A stretch of 64,000 bases of DNA from an uncultured Acidobacteriota bacterium (GCA_903832295.1 CAILAZ010000268.1:1-64000), one strand, 5' to 3'. Shown: positions 9,527 through 18,575, numbered from the stretch's first letter. Notes: generated from the sequence alone by a model not told the origin. Program-made: numbers and translations.

Positions 9527-10036
9527 ATGATCTATCCGATTGTGAAATATGGCGATCCTGTGCTGGAGACTCCGGCTGCGCCGGTCACTGAGTTTGGCGA
9601 CAAGCTGAAGAAGCTGGTCGAAGACATGTTTGAGTCCATGTACGAAGCGCAGGGCGTGGGCCTGGCCGCTCCCCAGATCGGCATCTCGCTGAAGCTCTCC
9701 GTGATCGACACGTCGTTCAAGGAAGATCCCGAAGCGAAGCTGGTGCTGGCCAATCCCGAGATCCTCAGCGTCGAAGGCAAGCAGAGCGGAGGCGAAGGCT
9801 GCCTCTCAATTCCAGACTTCCGCGAAACCTTGCCTCGCGGCAAAAAGGTCACCATCCGCGCGCAGGACATCAACGGAAACTGGTATGAGAAGACTGGCGA
9901 AGACCTGCTGGCACGCGCCTTTCAACATGAGATCGATCATCTCAACGGCACGCTCTACATCCACCATCTCTCATCACTCAAGCGCGACATGATGCGGCGC
10001 AAGATCAAGCGGCTCATCCGGCAGGGTGAGTGGTAG
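9527..10036 (+). CDS. def: Peptide deformylase
   Basis: 169 residues. Removes the N-formyl group from nascent proteins. All three metal-site motifs are intact: GVGLAAPQIG (motif I), EGCLSIP (motif II, Cys ligand) and QHEIDHLNG (motif III, HExxH). The start ATG at 9527 is 4 nt after the aroC stop; a longer upstream extension would only overlap aroC. A terminator separates it from fmt, the enzyme acting at the opposite end of the same formylation cycle. Confidence 0.95.
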   Translation: MIYPIVKYGDPVLETPAAPVTEFGDKLKKLVEDMFESMYEAQGVGLAAPQIGISLKLSVIDTSFKEDPEAKLVLANPEILSVEGKQSGGEGCLSIPDFRETLPRGKKVTIRAQDINGNWYEKTGEDLLARAFQHEIDHLNGTLYIHHLSSLKRDMMRRKIKRLIRQGEW

Positions 10037-10056
10037 CTCGATGAAGCTCACAAGGG

Positions 10057-10080
10057 GCCGCGCCTGCCGCGCGGCTTTTT
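10057..10080 (+). terminator. Intrinsic terminator after def
   Basis: 7-bp GC stem GCCGCGC / GCGCGGC (10057-10063 with 10069-10075), 5-nt loop, followed by TTTTT. Confidence 0.85.
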
Positions 10081-10130
10081 GCTGCCCGCAGCAGAAGGCG
10101 TGAACGGCGGCAAGCCGCTACAATCAAAGT

Positions 10131-11063
10131 GTGAAGATCGTCTATTGCGGTACTCCGATGTTTGCTGTTCCTCCGCTGGAGGCGCTGGTGCGCGCCGGGC
10201 ACGAGGTGTCGCTCGTGGTGACGCAGCCTGATCGTCCCAAGGGACGCGGCTTGGACATGGCGCTCTCGCCGGTGAAGCAGAAAGCGCTGGAACTGGGACT
10301 TGCGATCGCGCAGCCGGAAAAGATCAGGAACAATGCGGAGTTCCGGGCGCAACTGGAGTCGCTTTCGCCGCGAGCAATCGCCATCGTTGGGTACGGGCGT
10401 ATTGTGCCGCGCTGGATGCTCGACCTGCCGCCGCTGGGAAACATCAACCTGCACGCTTCCCTGCTGCCAAAATATCGTGGAGCTGCGCCCATACAGTGGG
10501 CGATTGCGGAAGGCGAACAGGTTACCGGCAATACGACGATGCGCATCGACGAAGGCCTGGACACAGGCGACATCCTGCTGCAACGCGAGATGACCATTCA
10601 ACCGAATGACAACAGCATGACGCTGGCACCGAGGCTGGCGGCGATGAGCGCGGAGTTGCTGGCCGAAACACTGGCAGCCCTGGATGAGGGACGGTTGCAC
10701 GCGACGCCGCAAGACCACACGCTCGCATCGCTGGCGCGGATACTTACGCGCGAAGATGGGCGCGTGGACTTTTCAAGTGAGGCGCAGAAGATCTGGAATC
10801 GGCATCGCGGCTTTCAGCCCTGGCCGGGAGCGTTCACCACGTTTCGCGGAAAGCAGCTTACGCTGCATGCAATCTCGGTGAGCGAGAGCGGCGCGCTGGC
10901 CGCGGGAGAGCTTGCTGTGGCGGGCGAGCGCGTGATTGCGGGCTGCGGCGCGGGCACGACGATTGCGATTGACGAGCTGCAACTGGAAGGCAAGCGGCGC
11001 ATGAGCGCGCGCGAATTCATCAATGGATATCAGCCCAAGCCGGGCGAGAGAGTTGGCATCTAA
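10131..11063 (+). CDS. fmt: Methionyl-tRNA formyltransferase
   Basis: 310 residues from a GTG start. Transfers a formyl group from 10-formyl-THF to initiator Met-tRNA. The N-terminal Rossmann-like domain starts KIVYCGTPMFAVPPLEALV. The catalytic signature NINLHASLLPKYRGAAPIQW has the Asn and His needed, and the C-terminal OB-like domain is present (WPGAFTTFRGKQL). The rsmB start follows after 1 nt, so translation is likely coupled. Confidence 0.95.
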   Translation: MKIVYCGTPMFAVPPLEALVRAGHEVSLVVTQPDRPKGRGLDMALSPVKQKALELGLAIAQPEKIRNNAEFRAQLESLSPRAIAIVGYGRIVPRWMLDLPPLGNINLHASLLPKYRGAAPIQWAIAEGEQVTGNTTMRIDEGLDTGDILLQREMTIQPNDNSMTLAPRLAAMSAELLAETLAALDEGRLHATPQDHTLASLARILTREDGRVDFSSEAQKIWNRHRGFQPWPGAFTTFRGKQLTLHAISVSESGALAAGELAVAGERVIAGCGAGTTIAIDELQLEGKRRMSAREFINGYQPKPGERVGI

Positions 11064-11064
11064 C

Positions 11065-12399
11065 ATGGCGGTCTCGCCGGCACGCGCATTTGCTTACGAC
11101 ATTTTGATTCGAGTGGAGCGCGATGGATCGTACGCCTCCGAGCTGTTGAACGCGCCGCGCATGGACGGCCTTTCCCGCGAGGACCGCGCGCTGACCTATG
11201 AACTGGTGATGAGCACGCTGCGCTGGCAGAGCGAGCTGGATGCGCGGCTGGCACAGTATTCGTCTCAGAAGATTTCGCGGTTGGATGGAGAGGTGCGGGT
11301 GGCGCTGCGATTGGCGGCATGCCAGCTGAGCCGGCTGGAGCGCATTCCGGCGCATGCAGCGGTGCATGAGAGCGTGGAGTTGGTGAAGCAGTCAGGCAAG
11401 CGCTCGGCGGTTCCGTTTGCGAATGCGGTGCTGCGCAAGCTGGCGGCGAATGCGAAGAGCGCGGTGGCGGACTCCGGAGCAGAGAGCGCGGCGGGGCTGG
11501 CGGCGGAGTTCGCGCACCCGGAGTGGATGACGGCGCGATGGATTGATATGTATGGATATAGCGCGGCACGCAGTGTTTGCGCGGCCAATCAGCATGCGCC
11601 GGGAGCCTCGCTGCGGCTGTGCACGGCGGACGCGGAGGAGGAATTGCGCGAGGCGGGAATTCAAATTGCTCCTGGCGCGCTGCTGACCGGAGCACGCAGA
11701 CTGCTCTCCGGGGACCTGGCACACAGCATTCCATTCCGCGATCATCACGTGGCCGTGCAGGACGAAGCGTCGCAACTGGTGGCAGCGCTGGTGGGAAAAG
11801 GGGCGCGAATTCTGGATTGCTGCGCGGCACCGGGAGGAAAGACGGCGGCGATTGCAGCACGCAATCCGGGGGCGCAGATCACGGCGGTCGAGCTGCACGA
11901 ACATCGCGCAAAGGTGCTGAAAGAGCGGGTTCCAGCGATGAACGTCAAGGTTGTGATCGGCAATGTGACGGCGATTGAGTTTGCGGAACAGTTCGATTGC
12001 GTGCTGGCCGATGTGCCATGCAGCGGGACGGGAACGCTGGCGGGGAATCCGGAGATCAAGTGGAGGGTGAAGGCGGAGGACCTGGCGGGGCTAAAGGATT
12101 TACAAGTGTCGATATTTAAGGCGGGAGCCAAGGCGCTGGCCCCGGGAGGACGGCTGGTTTACTCGACTTGTTCGCTGGAGATGGAAGAGGGCGAGGGCGT
12201 TGTGGAGCAGGTTTTACGAGGGGTTGAGGGGCTTTCGGTGATTCCGTGCGAGAGCGTGCTGGAGGAACTGAAGAGCACGGGCGAGCTGGCATGGGCGGAG
12301 CCGAAGACACTGGTGCGGGGCGATTTTCTGCGCACGCTGCCGGGAATCCACCCGTGCGACGGCTTTTTTGCGGCGGTGCTACAGAGGGGCAAGGATTGA
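11065..12399 (+). CDS. rsmB: 16S rRNA m5C967 methyltransferase
   Basis: 444 residues from ATG 11065, directly after the fmt stop; an upstream ATG at 11023 would overlap fmt. An N-terminal NusB-like RNA-binding domain (ARAFAYDILIRVERDGSYAS) is followed by the SAM domain with ILDCCAAPGGKTAAIAA (motif I). The two catalytic cysteines are in ADVPCSGTGTLAGNPEIKWR (motif IV) and YSTCSLEMEEGE (motif VI). fmt-rsmB is a common conserved pair. Confidence 0.93.
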   Translation: MAVSPARAFAYDILIRVERDGSYASELLNAPRMDGLSREDRALTYELVMSTLRWQSELDARLAQYSSQKISRLDGEVRVALRLAACQLSRLERIPAHAAVHESVELVKQSGKRSAVPFANAVLRKLAANAKSAVADSGAESAAGLAAEFAHPEWMTARWIDMYGYSAARSVCAANQHAPGASLRLCTADAEEELREAGIQIAPGALLTGARRLLSGDLAHSIPFRDHHVAVQDEASQLVAALVGKGARILDCCAAPGGKTAAIAARNPGAQITAVELHEHRAKVLKERVPAMNVKVVIGNVTAIEFAEQFDCVLADVPCSGTGTLAGNPEIKWRVKAEDLAGLKDLQVSIFKAGAKALAPGGRLVYSTCSLEMEEGEGVVEQVLRGVEGLSVIPCESVLEELKSTGELAWAEPKTLVRGDFLRTLPGIHPCDGFFAAVLQRGKD

Positions 12400-12651
12400 C
12401 TGGGTGGATAATCGTTGAAAACGCGGTGTTCACGAAGTGGTACATCGTTGAGCCAGGTCTTATACGATTGACCAACCGGTCATCGAAACTTCCCTTCCGG
12501 GAAGGCTTCCTGGTTAATGTTCGACCTGCCGACCGGTGACGGGATTTTCTGGAATCCGGGTCAGGCGAGAAGCAGCCTCTTCCATACATCTATATATATG
12601 AATAGATCGGCCCCAGAGGTTAGCGGCGTCGTGCGCCGGCGAGTCTGTGAG
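12400..12651. other. Convergent intergenic region, no gene seen
   Basis: 252 nt between rsmB and the convergent cupin gene. It holds a small palindrome CCTTCCGGGAAGG near 12493 and an AT-rich stretch with ATCTAT/ATAGAT arms near 12590. No convincing ORF, promoter or T-tailed terminator was found. Confidence 0.5.
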
Positions 12652-13047
12652 TCAGCGGCGGTATTGGTCGCCGTTGACTTGCTCGAGCCATTCGACGTAT
12701 TTGCCGTTGACCTGCTCCTGGATGGCGATGTGGGTCATGGCGGTGGTGGGGGTTGCGCCATGCCAATGCTTCTCGCCGGGTGAGAACCAAACGACGTCTC
12801 CGGGACGGATCTCTTCGATGGGGCCGCCCTCGCGCTGCGCCCAACCGCAACCGGAGGTGACGAAGAGAGTCTGGCCGAGGGGATGAGTGTGCCATGCGGT
12901 GCGGGCACCGGGTTCGAAGGTGACGTGGACTCCCTGGACAAGGGCGGGCTCTGGAGCCTGGAAGAGCGGATCGATACGCACGGTTCCGGTGAACCAATCG
13001 GAGGGGCCTTTGGCGGAGGGTTGCGAGCCGGGTCTTTTGATTTCCAT
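12652..13047 (-). CDS. Cupin-domain protein
   Basis: 131 residues from ATG 13047 (an in-frame GTG at 13056 is an alternative). A single small beta-barrel cupin with metal-ligand motif 1 ([21 protein letters not shown]) and motif 2 ([17 protein letters not shown]). The closest recognisable group is the small cupins annotated as carboxymuconolactone-decarboxylase-associated or hydroxynitrile-lyase-like. The substrate cannot be told from sequence. It is monocistronic and convergent with rsmB. Confidence 0.75.
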   Translation of the reverse strand: MEIKRPGSQPSAKGPSDWFTGTVRIDPLFQAPEPALVQGVHVTFEPGARTAWHTHPLGQTLFVTSGCGWAQREGGPIEEIRPGDVVWFSPGEKHWHGATPTTAMTHIAIQEQVNGKYVEWLEQVNGDQYRR

Positions 13048-13128
13048 GGGTTTCACTCAGCCGAGGTTATTTTATGCCGAGTCAGTTTAGATGCTCGCCA
13101 GATATCGGCGCAGAGGAGATTCAAAAGC

Positions 13129-13157
13129 CCCACTCAACGAAAGACGCGTTGAGTGGG
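13129..13157. terminator. Inverted repeat upstream of the cupin gene
   Basis: Perfect 11-bp stem CCCACTCAACG / CGTTGAGTGGG (13129-13139 with 13147-13157) with a 7-nt loop, but no T tract. It is one of two hairpins in the 224-nt gap between the cupin gene and the AAA gene. It could be an operator or part of the AAA gene's termination region. Confidence 0.45.
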
Positions 13158-13223
13158 CCACTCGCCTCCAGAGTTGGAGGTATCGACTCTGGGGGTCCGG
13201 GTGGCGGAGATTGAGCGGGGAAT

Positions 13224-13256
13224 AGAAGAGGGAATGGCCGCGCCATTCCCTCTTCT
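13224..13256 (-). terminator. Terminator of the AAA ATPase gene
   Basis: 14-bp perfect stem AGAAGAGGGAATGG / CCATTCCCTCTTCT with a 5-nt loop, 16 nt past the AAA gene stop. The T tail is weak (TATTC on the minus strand). Confidence 0.65.
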
Positions 13257-13271
13257 GATTGGGGGAGGAGC

Positions 13272-14432
13272 TTACTTGTGGTCGAGGAGGGGGCCTCCGG
13301 AGGCGGCGACGTCGCGGCGGGCGGGGCGGCCTACTTTGGCGGAGTTCTGGGCGGTAAAGTCAGGGCCGTACTTTTCAAGGAGGACGGGGACGAGAGCGCC
13401 CTCGGCTTCCTTGACGAAGGTCATGGTTCCCTGGTCATTGAGGTCGATGCGGATGAAATCGCCGAGTTTGACCTGGGCGGTGGCGACAAGGTTGGCAAGG
13501 GGGAAGACGATGTTCTTCTCAATGGCGCGCTTGAGATGACGTGCGCCGTACTTGGGGTCGGTGCCCTCGGTGAGCAGGAGGGCCTTGACGCGCGGGGTGC
13601 AACTGAAGACGAACTGGTTGTTTCCGGTGGCCTGGAGGATGCGCTGCTGGACGAGACCGAGCTCGATTTCGAGGATTTTCTCGAGGTGCTCGTGGCGCAG
13701 AGTTTTGAAGACCACGATCTTGTCGATGCGGTTCATGAATTCGGGGGAGAACTTGCGGCGCGCGGCATCGACGGCGGCGCGGTTCATCTTGTCATCGATT
13801 TTGTTATCCAGAACGGCGGCGGGCTGAGAGAAGCCCATGCTGCCGTTGAGCAGTTCGTTCATCTCCCCGGCTCCAAGGTTGGAGGTGAGGACGATGAGGC
13901 ACTGCGAGAGATCGACACGGCGATTATCGCCGAGCGTAAGGGTGGCTTTATCGAGGATTCCGAGGAGGAGCTGCCAGAGCGCGTCACTGGCTTTCTCGAT
14001 CTCGTCGAAGAGAAGGATGGAGAGCTTGAGGCGCTCGGTGTGCCACTGGTTGAGGGCCTCCTGGGTGAGCAGGGGGTGGGTCTCGCGGTGGCCGAGGTAT
14101 CCCGGAGGCGAGCCGATGAGCTTGGCAATCTCATGGGAGTGCTGGAACTCAGCGCAGTCGATTTTGACGATGGCGCGCGGATCTCCAAAGAGAGCTTCGG
14201 CGACGGCTTCGACGACACGGGTTTTTCCGGAACCGGTTGGTCCGAGAAAGAGCAGGTTGCCGACGGGGCGCCCGGGAGGATTGAGTCCGGCGAGGAACAT
14301 CTGGTAGATCTCGGTCACCTTTTCGACGGCATCATCCTGACCGACGATCTTGCGCCGGATGGCGTTGTCAAAGTCCTGCGCGTCGCTGGATCGACGGGAG
14401 GGGTCAAGGGCCGCATTGAGTCCGGTTTTCAT
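13272..14432 (-). CDS. AAA+ ATPase resembling an isolated ClpB D2 module
   Basis: 386 residues from ATG 14432; the frame extends further upstream, but without homology. It has Walker A (FLGPTGSGKT), pore-loop GSPPGYLGH, Walker B (ILLFDEIEKA), sensor 1 (VLTSNLG), arginine finger (EFMNRIDKIVVF) and sensor 2 (GARHLKRAIE), followed by a ClpB D2-small domain. ClpA/ClpB-type N domain, D1 module and middle coiled coil are all missing, and no zinc finger of ClpX type is present. It is probably a hexameric unfoldase with a specialised client. Stand-alone proteins of this type are known but poorly characterised. No peptidase gene is adjacent. Confidence 0.8.
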   Translation of the reverse strand: MKTGLNAALDPSRRSSDAQDFDNAIRRKIVGQDDAVEKVTEIYQMFLAGLNPPGRPVGNLLFLGPTGSGKTRVVEAVAEALFGDPRAIVKIDCAEFQHSHEIAKLIGSPPGYLGHRETHPLLTQEALNQWHTERLKLSILLFDEIEKASDALWQLLLGILDKATLTLGDNRRVDLSQCLIVLTSNLGAGEMNELLNGSMGFSQPAAVLDNKIDDKMNRAAVDAARRKFSPEFMNRIDKIVVFKTLRHEHLEKILEIELGLVQQRILQATGNNQFVFSCTPRVKALLLTEGTDPKYGARHLKRAIEKNIVFPLANLVATAQVKLGDFIRIDLNDQGTMTFVKEAEGALVPVLLEKYGPDFTAQNSAKVGRPARRDVAASGGPLLDHK

Positions 14433-14769
14433 ATTTCCAAACCTACAGTGGGGAACAACCTCCCGTTGCGGGAGGATTTGTCCTGAGATGGAGAACAGGA
14501 AATCTGCGTTGTATGCCGAACGGTGCAGAGCCAACGGCCTTCGAATTGAGCGGCGCCAATCCCCACATTCCACCCCTTTGCTGAATTAGATGCAGAAGCG
14601 CGAGAAAGGAACGAAAGTTGGTTGGAGGGGGCGAAGGAAAGAGCGGCGGGGCAGAACACAGTTGATAACGGCTGGGTACAACTTTTTCAGCAACTCAGGT
14701 GATCTACCCTGCATGCACAGCAGAGTTGCGTGCTAGTATCCGCTCAGATCGAACTCTGGAATAACCCAC
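14433..14769. other. Divergent intergenic region
   Basis: 337 nt between the divergent AAA gene and the DUF4015 gene. It must contain both promoters. No further gene, repeat or clear -35/-10 pair could be supported. Confidence 0.4.
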
Positions 14770-16266
14770 ATGTCACGGAAGTCTGTTTCTCTCTCTTTAG
14801 TTACCACTGCCGTCGTACTGGTTGCAGTATTTGCTGTTTTTGAAAAGCTTCCGCTGCGGGCACGCGCGGTGAGCCGGGCAGCCGAAACAGCGGCGCAGCC
14901 AATGCCAGAGCCCGCCCCGATTGTGAAGCCTGCACCGAATGTGGTGCAACCGGTTCGAACGCTTCCTCCGGACACGAAGCTGCACACGGTGGCCAAGGGA
15001 GAGAGCGTGCCGGGGATCGTGCATCATTATCTTCCGCTGACGACCTTCCTGACGGGGAGCGAACTGGAGCGGGCGATCCGGGGAGCGAACCCGGAGATCA
15101 AGGGGTTGTGGCCGAAGCCCGGGTCAGAGATTCTGATCCCCTCGTACAAAGAAAGCTGGACGGAGAAGCCGGTGCTGATCTCGAAGAACTTCGAGGTGAG
15201 GGCGGTGTATTTGACGGGGACGATGGCGGGGAGCGCGAAGGGGCTGGATATTATCCGCAAGTGGCGCGAGGCGGGCGGGAACAGCGTGGTGTTCGACATC
15301 AAGGACTCGGACGGCTCGGTGAGCGTGCCGACGGGACTGGCGCTGGCGCCGGAGCAGAAGAGCTACCCGATCCGCAATCTGCCGAAGTTTACGGCGTTTC
15401 TGCACGGGCAGGGACTGCACGCGATTGCGCGGATTGCGATCTTCAGGGACGACGCGCTGGTGACGAAGCACCAGGAGCTGGCGGTGCAATCCCGCAGCAG
15501 CGGCGGGGCGTGGAGAGAAAACGGCAAGCTGGTGTGGACGGACTCGTCAAATCCGAAGATTTGGGACTACAACATTGCGCTGGCGAAGTTTGCGGCGGAG
15601 AACGGAGCGGACGAGATTCAGTTTGACTACGTGCGCTTTCCGGCAGAGGGCGACCAGAAGGACGCGAAGTTCCTGTTTGAGAGCCAGCACCCGGACTGGA
15701 AGCGGACGGATGCGATTACGCACTTTCTGCAAAAGGCGCAGGCGGAGCTGAAACCGTCGGGCGTGCTGTTTTCGCTGGACGTGTTTGGGGTGATGGCTTG
15801 GCAGCGGCAGATTGACCTCTCCCACACGGGGCAGGACATTCCGGAGATGGCGAAGTATTGCGATGTGATGTCGCCGATGATCTATCCGTCGCACTTCTAC
15901 GGGATGGATGGAATCAAGGATCCGGGGGATGCGCCGGAGCACTTCATCGGCGAGTCGATGGCCAGGTTTGAAAAGGTGACGGCGACGAGCGGAGTGGTGC
16001 TGCGTCCGTGGCTGCAGGCGTTTGGCTGGCGGACGAAGACGTATTCGCCGGAGTATATACGGGTGCAGGTTGCGGTTTCCAAGAGCAAGGGCGGCAACGG
16101 GTTCCTGTTCTGGAATGCGAACAACGATTACAGCAAGCCGTACGCGGCGATGCCGGAGATGCAGGCGGACAAGGCGAAGTACTTCCGGGGCGACGAGGTA
16201 AAGAGCTTCGCGGAAAAGGCCGCGGCGGGCAGTGGCGGAGCGTCCAAGGGCACGGCTGCGAACTGA
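14770..16266 (+). CDS. LysM + DUF4015 putative glycoside hydrolase
   Basis: 498 residues. An N-terminal signal anchor (about 8-26) leads to a Pro-rich linker and a LysM-like cell-wall-binding module (KLHTVAKGESVPGIVHHYL to EILIP). A DUF4015 barrel (about 145-450) follows, containing VRAVYLTGTMAGSAKGLD, VVFDIKDSDGS, EIQFDYVRFP and MSPMIYPSHF. DUF4015 is predicted to be a TIM-barrel glycosidase related to polysaccharide-processing enzymes, with acidic candidates in the FDIKD and QFDYVRFP motifs. It probably acts on wall or exopolysaccharide in the periplasm. A hairpin terminator follows. Confidence 0.8.
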   Translation: MSRKSVSLSLVTTAVVLVAVFAVFEKLPLRARAVSRAAETAAQPMPEPAPIVKPAPNVVQPVRTLPPDTKLHTVAKGESVPGIVHHYLPLTTFLTGSELERAIRGANPEIKGLWPKPGSEILIPSYKESWTEKPVLISKNFEVRAVYLTGTMAGSAKGLDIIRKWREAGGNSVVFDIKDSDGSVSVPTGLALAPEQKSYPIRNLPKFTAFLHGQGLHAIARIAIFRDDALVTKHQELAVQSRSSGGAWRENGKLVWTDSSNPKIWDYNIALAKFAAENGADEIQFDYVRFPAEGDQKDAKFLFESQHPDWKRTDAITHFLQKAQAELKPSGVLFSLDVFGVMAWQRQIDLSHTGQDIPEMAKYCDVMSPMIYPSHFYGMDGIKDPGDAPEHFIGESMARFEKVTATSGVVLRPWLQAFGWRTKTYSPEYIRVQVAVSKSKGGNGFLFWNANNDYSKPYAAMPEMQADKAKYFRGDEVKSFAEKAAAGSGGASKGTAAN

Positions 16267-16278
16267 ATAGGATGGAGG

Positions 16279-16321
16279 CGCTGCACGGGCCACGAAAGTG
16301 GTGGACGTGCAGCGCTGTTTT
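16279..16321 (+). terminator. Intrinsic terminator after DUF4015 gene
   Basis: Outer 9-bp stem CGCTGCACG / CGTGCAGCG (16279-16287 with 16306-16314), with an inner CCAC-GAAA-GTGG hairpin, followed by GCTGTTTT. Confidence 0.7.
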
Positions 16322-16345
16322 GCACTCTGACGACCGGCGAATATA

Positions 16346-16909
16346 ATGAACGAGTTTGCCATGCCTTGCCAATGTAGTCCGGATCAATACGCGCTGGTTG
16401 CCTACATCAAAACTGCTCTGGGAGAGTTTGTAGAGGACCTGCGCCGTGACGTGCATCCGGAACACGCCCACCTTCCAACCCATTTGACAGTGCTCCCCCC
16501 TAGACCGCTGCACGGGCGGGAGGAGGATGCGGTTGCGATGCTTCGGGAGATGAGCGCGTCAGTGGCTCCCTTCCAGGTGGAACTGGGCGAGGTGGCGAGC
16601 TTTCTGCCGATTACTCCGACGGTATTCATCCGGGTGAGCTACGCGGGCTACAGGATGCGCGAACTCCATGAACTGCTGAACCGCAACGGGCTGGAGTACA
16701 CAGAGCCGCTGCCGTATATGCCGCATGTAACGGTTGCGAAGCTGAACTCGAATGAGCGCGCGGAAGAGGTTCTGGAGGCGAGCAAGGCCCGCTGGCAGGA
16801 GTTCAAGGGGACGCACGTGGTGACGGTGGACCGGCTGACGTTTGTCCGGGGACGGGACCACACCTGGACGGACCTGGCTGAGATTGAACTGGCGGCAGTT
16901 CCCCGCTGA
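16346..16909 (+). CDS. 2H phosphoesterase (2'-5' RNA ligase-like)
   Basis: 187 residues. Two HxT motifs about 80 residues apart, HLTVLPP (about 50) and HVTVAKL (about 131), define the two-histidine active site of the LigT/2H superfamily, which opens cyclic phosphates or handles 2'-5' linkages in RNA. The actual substrate is unknown. It stands alone between a terminator and the UDP-glucose-dehydrogenase-like gene. Confidence 0.82.
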   Translation: MNEFAMPCQCSPDQYALVAYIKTALGEFVEDLRRDVHPEHAHLPTHLTVLPPRPLHGREEDAVAMLREMSASVAPFQVELGEVASFLPITPTVFIRVSYAGYRMRELHELLNRNGLEYTEPLPYMPHVTVAKLNSNERAEEVLEASKARWQEFKGTHVVTVDRLTFVRGRDHTWTDLAEIELAAVPR

Positions 16910-17087
16910 TTGCACTTTTCTTCTAAGGCATGACACCCGGTACACGAGTGGACATGACCGTCTTTCGCATTGCAAATCCATTGGATCGAACGCTAAATGA
17001 TTTGTGCGGCGCAACTGCGTCGAAACCTCCCCTTAGCGATTGAGGCGCCGCGATTGCGAGGGAGAGGCGCGACTCCGAGAGGTTGCA

Positions 17088-18362
17088 ATGCAAATTGTGG
17101 TCTATGGCGCTGGATACCTGGGAACCGTGCTCTCCGCGTGCCTTGCGGATTTTGGAACTCCAATCGTTTGCTGCGACTGCGACCGCAAGAAGATCCTGAG
17201 CCTGGCGCAGGGCTACATTCCGTTCTACGAGAAGAACCTGGAAGAGATTATCAAGCGCAACGTGCGTGCGGGACGGCTGACGTATTCGACGGAGATCGAG
17301 TCGCAGGTGGAGCGCTCGCAGGTGATCTACCTGGCGCAGGACGACGCGGAGGAAACCGAGACGATGGCACTGCGGATTGCGCAGGTGGCATCGCCCGGCT
17401 CTCTGCTGCTGATCTGCACGCCGACACCGGTGGGAACGGTGACAGGAATTACAAAGAAGATCCGCGCGCTGGGACAAGGGCTGGCGGTGGTTTCGCACCC
17501 GCTGACGCTGACCGAAGGCTGCGCGGTGGAGGACTTCAACTGGCCGGACCGGCTGCTGTTCGGGACCGGCTCGCCGCAGGTGATCTCAACGCTGAAGATC
17601 ATCTACCGGCCACTGGTGATGAGGGGCACTCCGGTGATTGTGACGAATCCGGAGACGGCGGAGCTGGTGCGGGAGGCAGTGACGGCATTTCTGGCGACGA
17701 AGATTTCGTTCATCAACGAGATGGCCACGCTGTGCGAACACGTGGACGCCGATGCGGTGGATCTGCAACTGGCGCTGGGACTGGATAAGAGGATCGCTCC
17801 GCGATGTTTGCAGGCGGGAGTGGGAATGGGCGGAAGCTTTGTGGGACCCGACATTGCAAACCTGACGGCGCTGGCACAGCGCAGCGGAGTGGCGCTGCAG
17901 GTGCTGACGGCAGCGCAGGCAGTGAGCGAGCAGCACAACGAACGGACCATGCGGAAAATTGCCGAAGTGATGCCGACGCTGCACGACAAGCGGGTGGGCA
18001 TGCTGGGACTGGCAGTGAAGCCGCATACGAGTTCGGTGACGGGTTCGGCAAGCGTGGCACTGGCGCGGCACCTGGTGGAAAAGGGCGCGGCGGTACAGGC
18101 CTACGATCCATTTGCGATGACACAGGCGGAGCGCGAACTGGAGAACGCGGTGGCGTACTGCGACTCAGCATACAAGGCGGCGGAGGGGATGGATGCGCTG
18201 ATTCTTGCGACCGGATGGCCGGAGTTCCGGAGCCTGGACTTTGCGAAGGTGAAGACGCTGCTGAAACGTCCGCTGATTGTGGATACGAAGAATCTGCTGG
18301 ACAGCGAACGGCTGCGGGGAATGGGGTTTGAGTATATGGGGGTTGGACGGATGCACGCGTAG
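17088..18362 (+). CDS. UDP-glucose/GDP-mannose dehydrogenase-family protein, catalytic residues lost
   Basis: 424 residues from ATG 17088 (GAGAGG 5 nt upstream). The overall fold of UDP-glucose 6-dehydrogenase is clear: Rossmann motif VVYGAGYLG, central EDFNWPDRLLFG, helix ETAELVREAVTAFLATKISF and C-terminal GLAVKPHTSSVTGSASVALA. Yet the nucleophile motif GGSCFPKD reads GGSFVGPD (Cys to Phe). The conserved Lys and Asn of the AELxKxxxNA helix are Arg and Thr, the Glu of PEFLREG is missing, and the Thr of KSTVPVG is replaced. NAD-binding glycines remain. It is therefore likely a non-oxidising homologue with a binding or altered role. An intrinsic terminator follows. Confidence 0.75.
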   Translation: MQIVVYGAGYLGTVLSACLADFGTPIVCCDCDRKKILSLAQGYIPFYEKNLEEIIKRNVRAGRLTYSTEIESQVERSQVIYLAQDDAEETETMALRIAQVASPGSLLLICTPTPVGTVTGITKKIRALGQGLAVVSHPLTLTEGCAVEDFNWPDRLLFGTGSPQVISTLKIIYRPLVMRGTPVIVTNPETAELVREAVTAFLATKISFINEMATLCEHVDADAVDLQLALGLDKRIAPRCLQAGVGMGGSFVGPDIANLTALAQRSGVALQVLTAAQAVSEQHNERTMRKIAEVMPTLHDKRVGMLGLAVKPHTSSVTGSASVALARHLVEKGAAVQAYDPFAMTQAERELENAVAYCDSAYKAAEGMDALILATGWPEFRSLDFAKVKTLLKRPLIVDTKNLLDSERLRGMGFEYMGVGRMHA

Positions 18363-18411
18363 GTTTGCGGTGGCAACAACAGATGGCTTGCTCCTATGGC
18401 TTGAAGGTGTT

Positions 18412-18438
18412 GGCCCGGATCGATTCCGGGCCGTTTTT
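18412..18438 (+). terminator. Intrinsic terminator after the dehydrogenase-like gene
   Basis: 7-bp stem GGCCCGG / CCGGGCC (18412-18418 with 18426-18432), 7-nt loop, then GTTTTT. Confidence 0.8.
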
Positions 18439-18479
18439 CGCGGAGCGGCGCGCGAACATTTCCACAAGCGCAGGTCTGC

Positions 18480-18485
18480 TATAAT
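18480..18485 (+). promoter_or_regulatory. -10 element of the tRNA-His promoter
   Basis: Exact TATAAT 14 nt before the mature tRNA 5' end. The -35 region is weak (CATTTC at 17-nt spacing). Confidence 0.55.
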
Positions 18486-18499
18486 CAAACACGCACCAT

Positions 18500-18575
18500 G
18501 GTGGGTATAGTTCAATGGTGGAACGCCGGTCTGTGGCACCGGATGGTGTGGGTTCGAGTCCCACTACCCACCCCA
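18500..18575 (+). tRNA. tRNA-His (GTG)
   Basis: Cloverleaf with acceptor GTGGGTA / TACCCAC, the His-specific extra G at -1 (18500) pairing with C73, anticodon stem CCGGT / ACCGG around CTGTGGC (anticodon GTG), T loop GGTTCGAGTCC and an encoded CCA. Confidence 0.95.

Noticed and set aside
13278-14486. 402-codon + strand open frame
   Set aside because: Antisense shadow of the AAA ATPase gene, whose motifs are clear on the minus strand.
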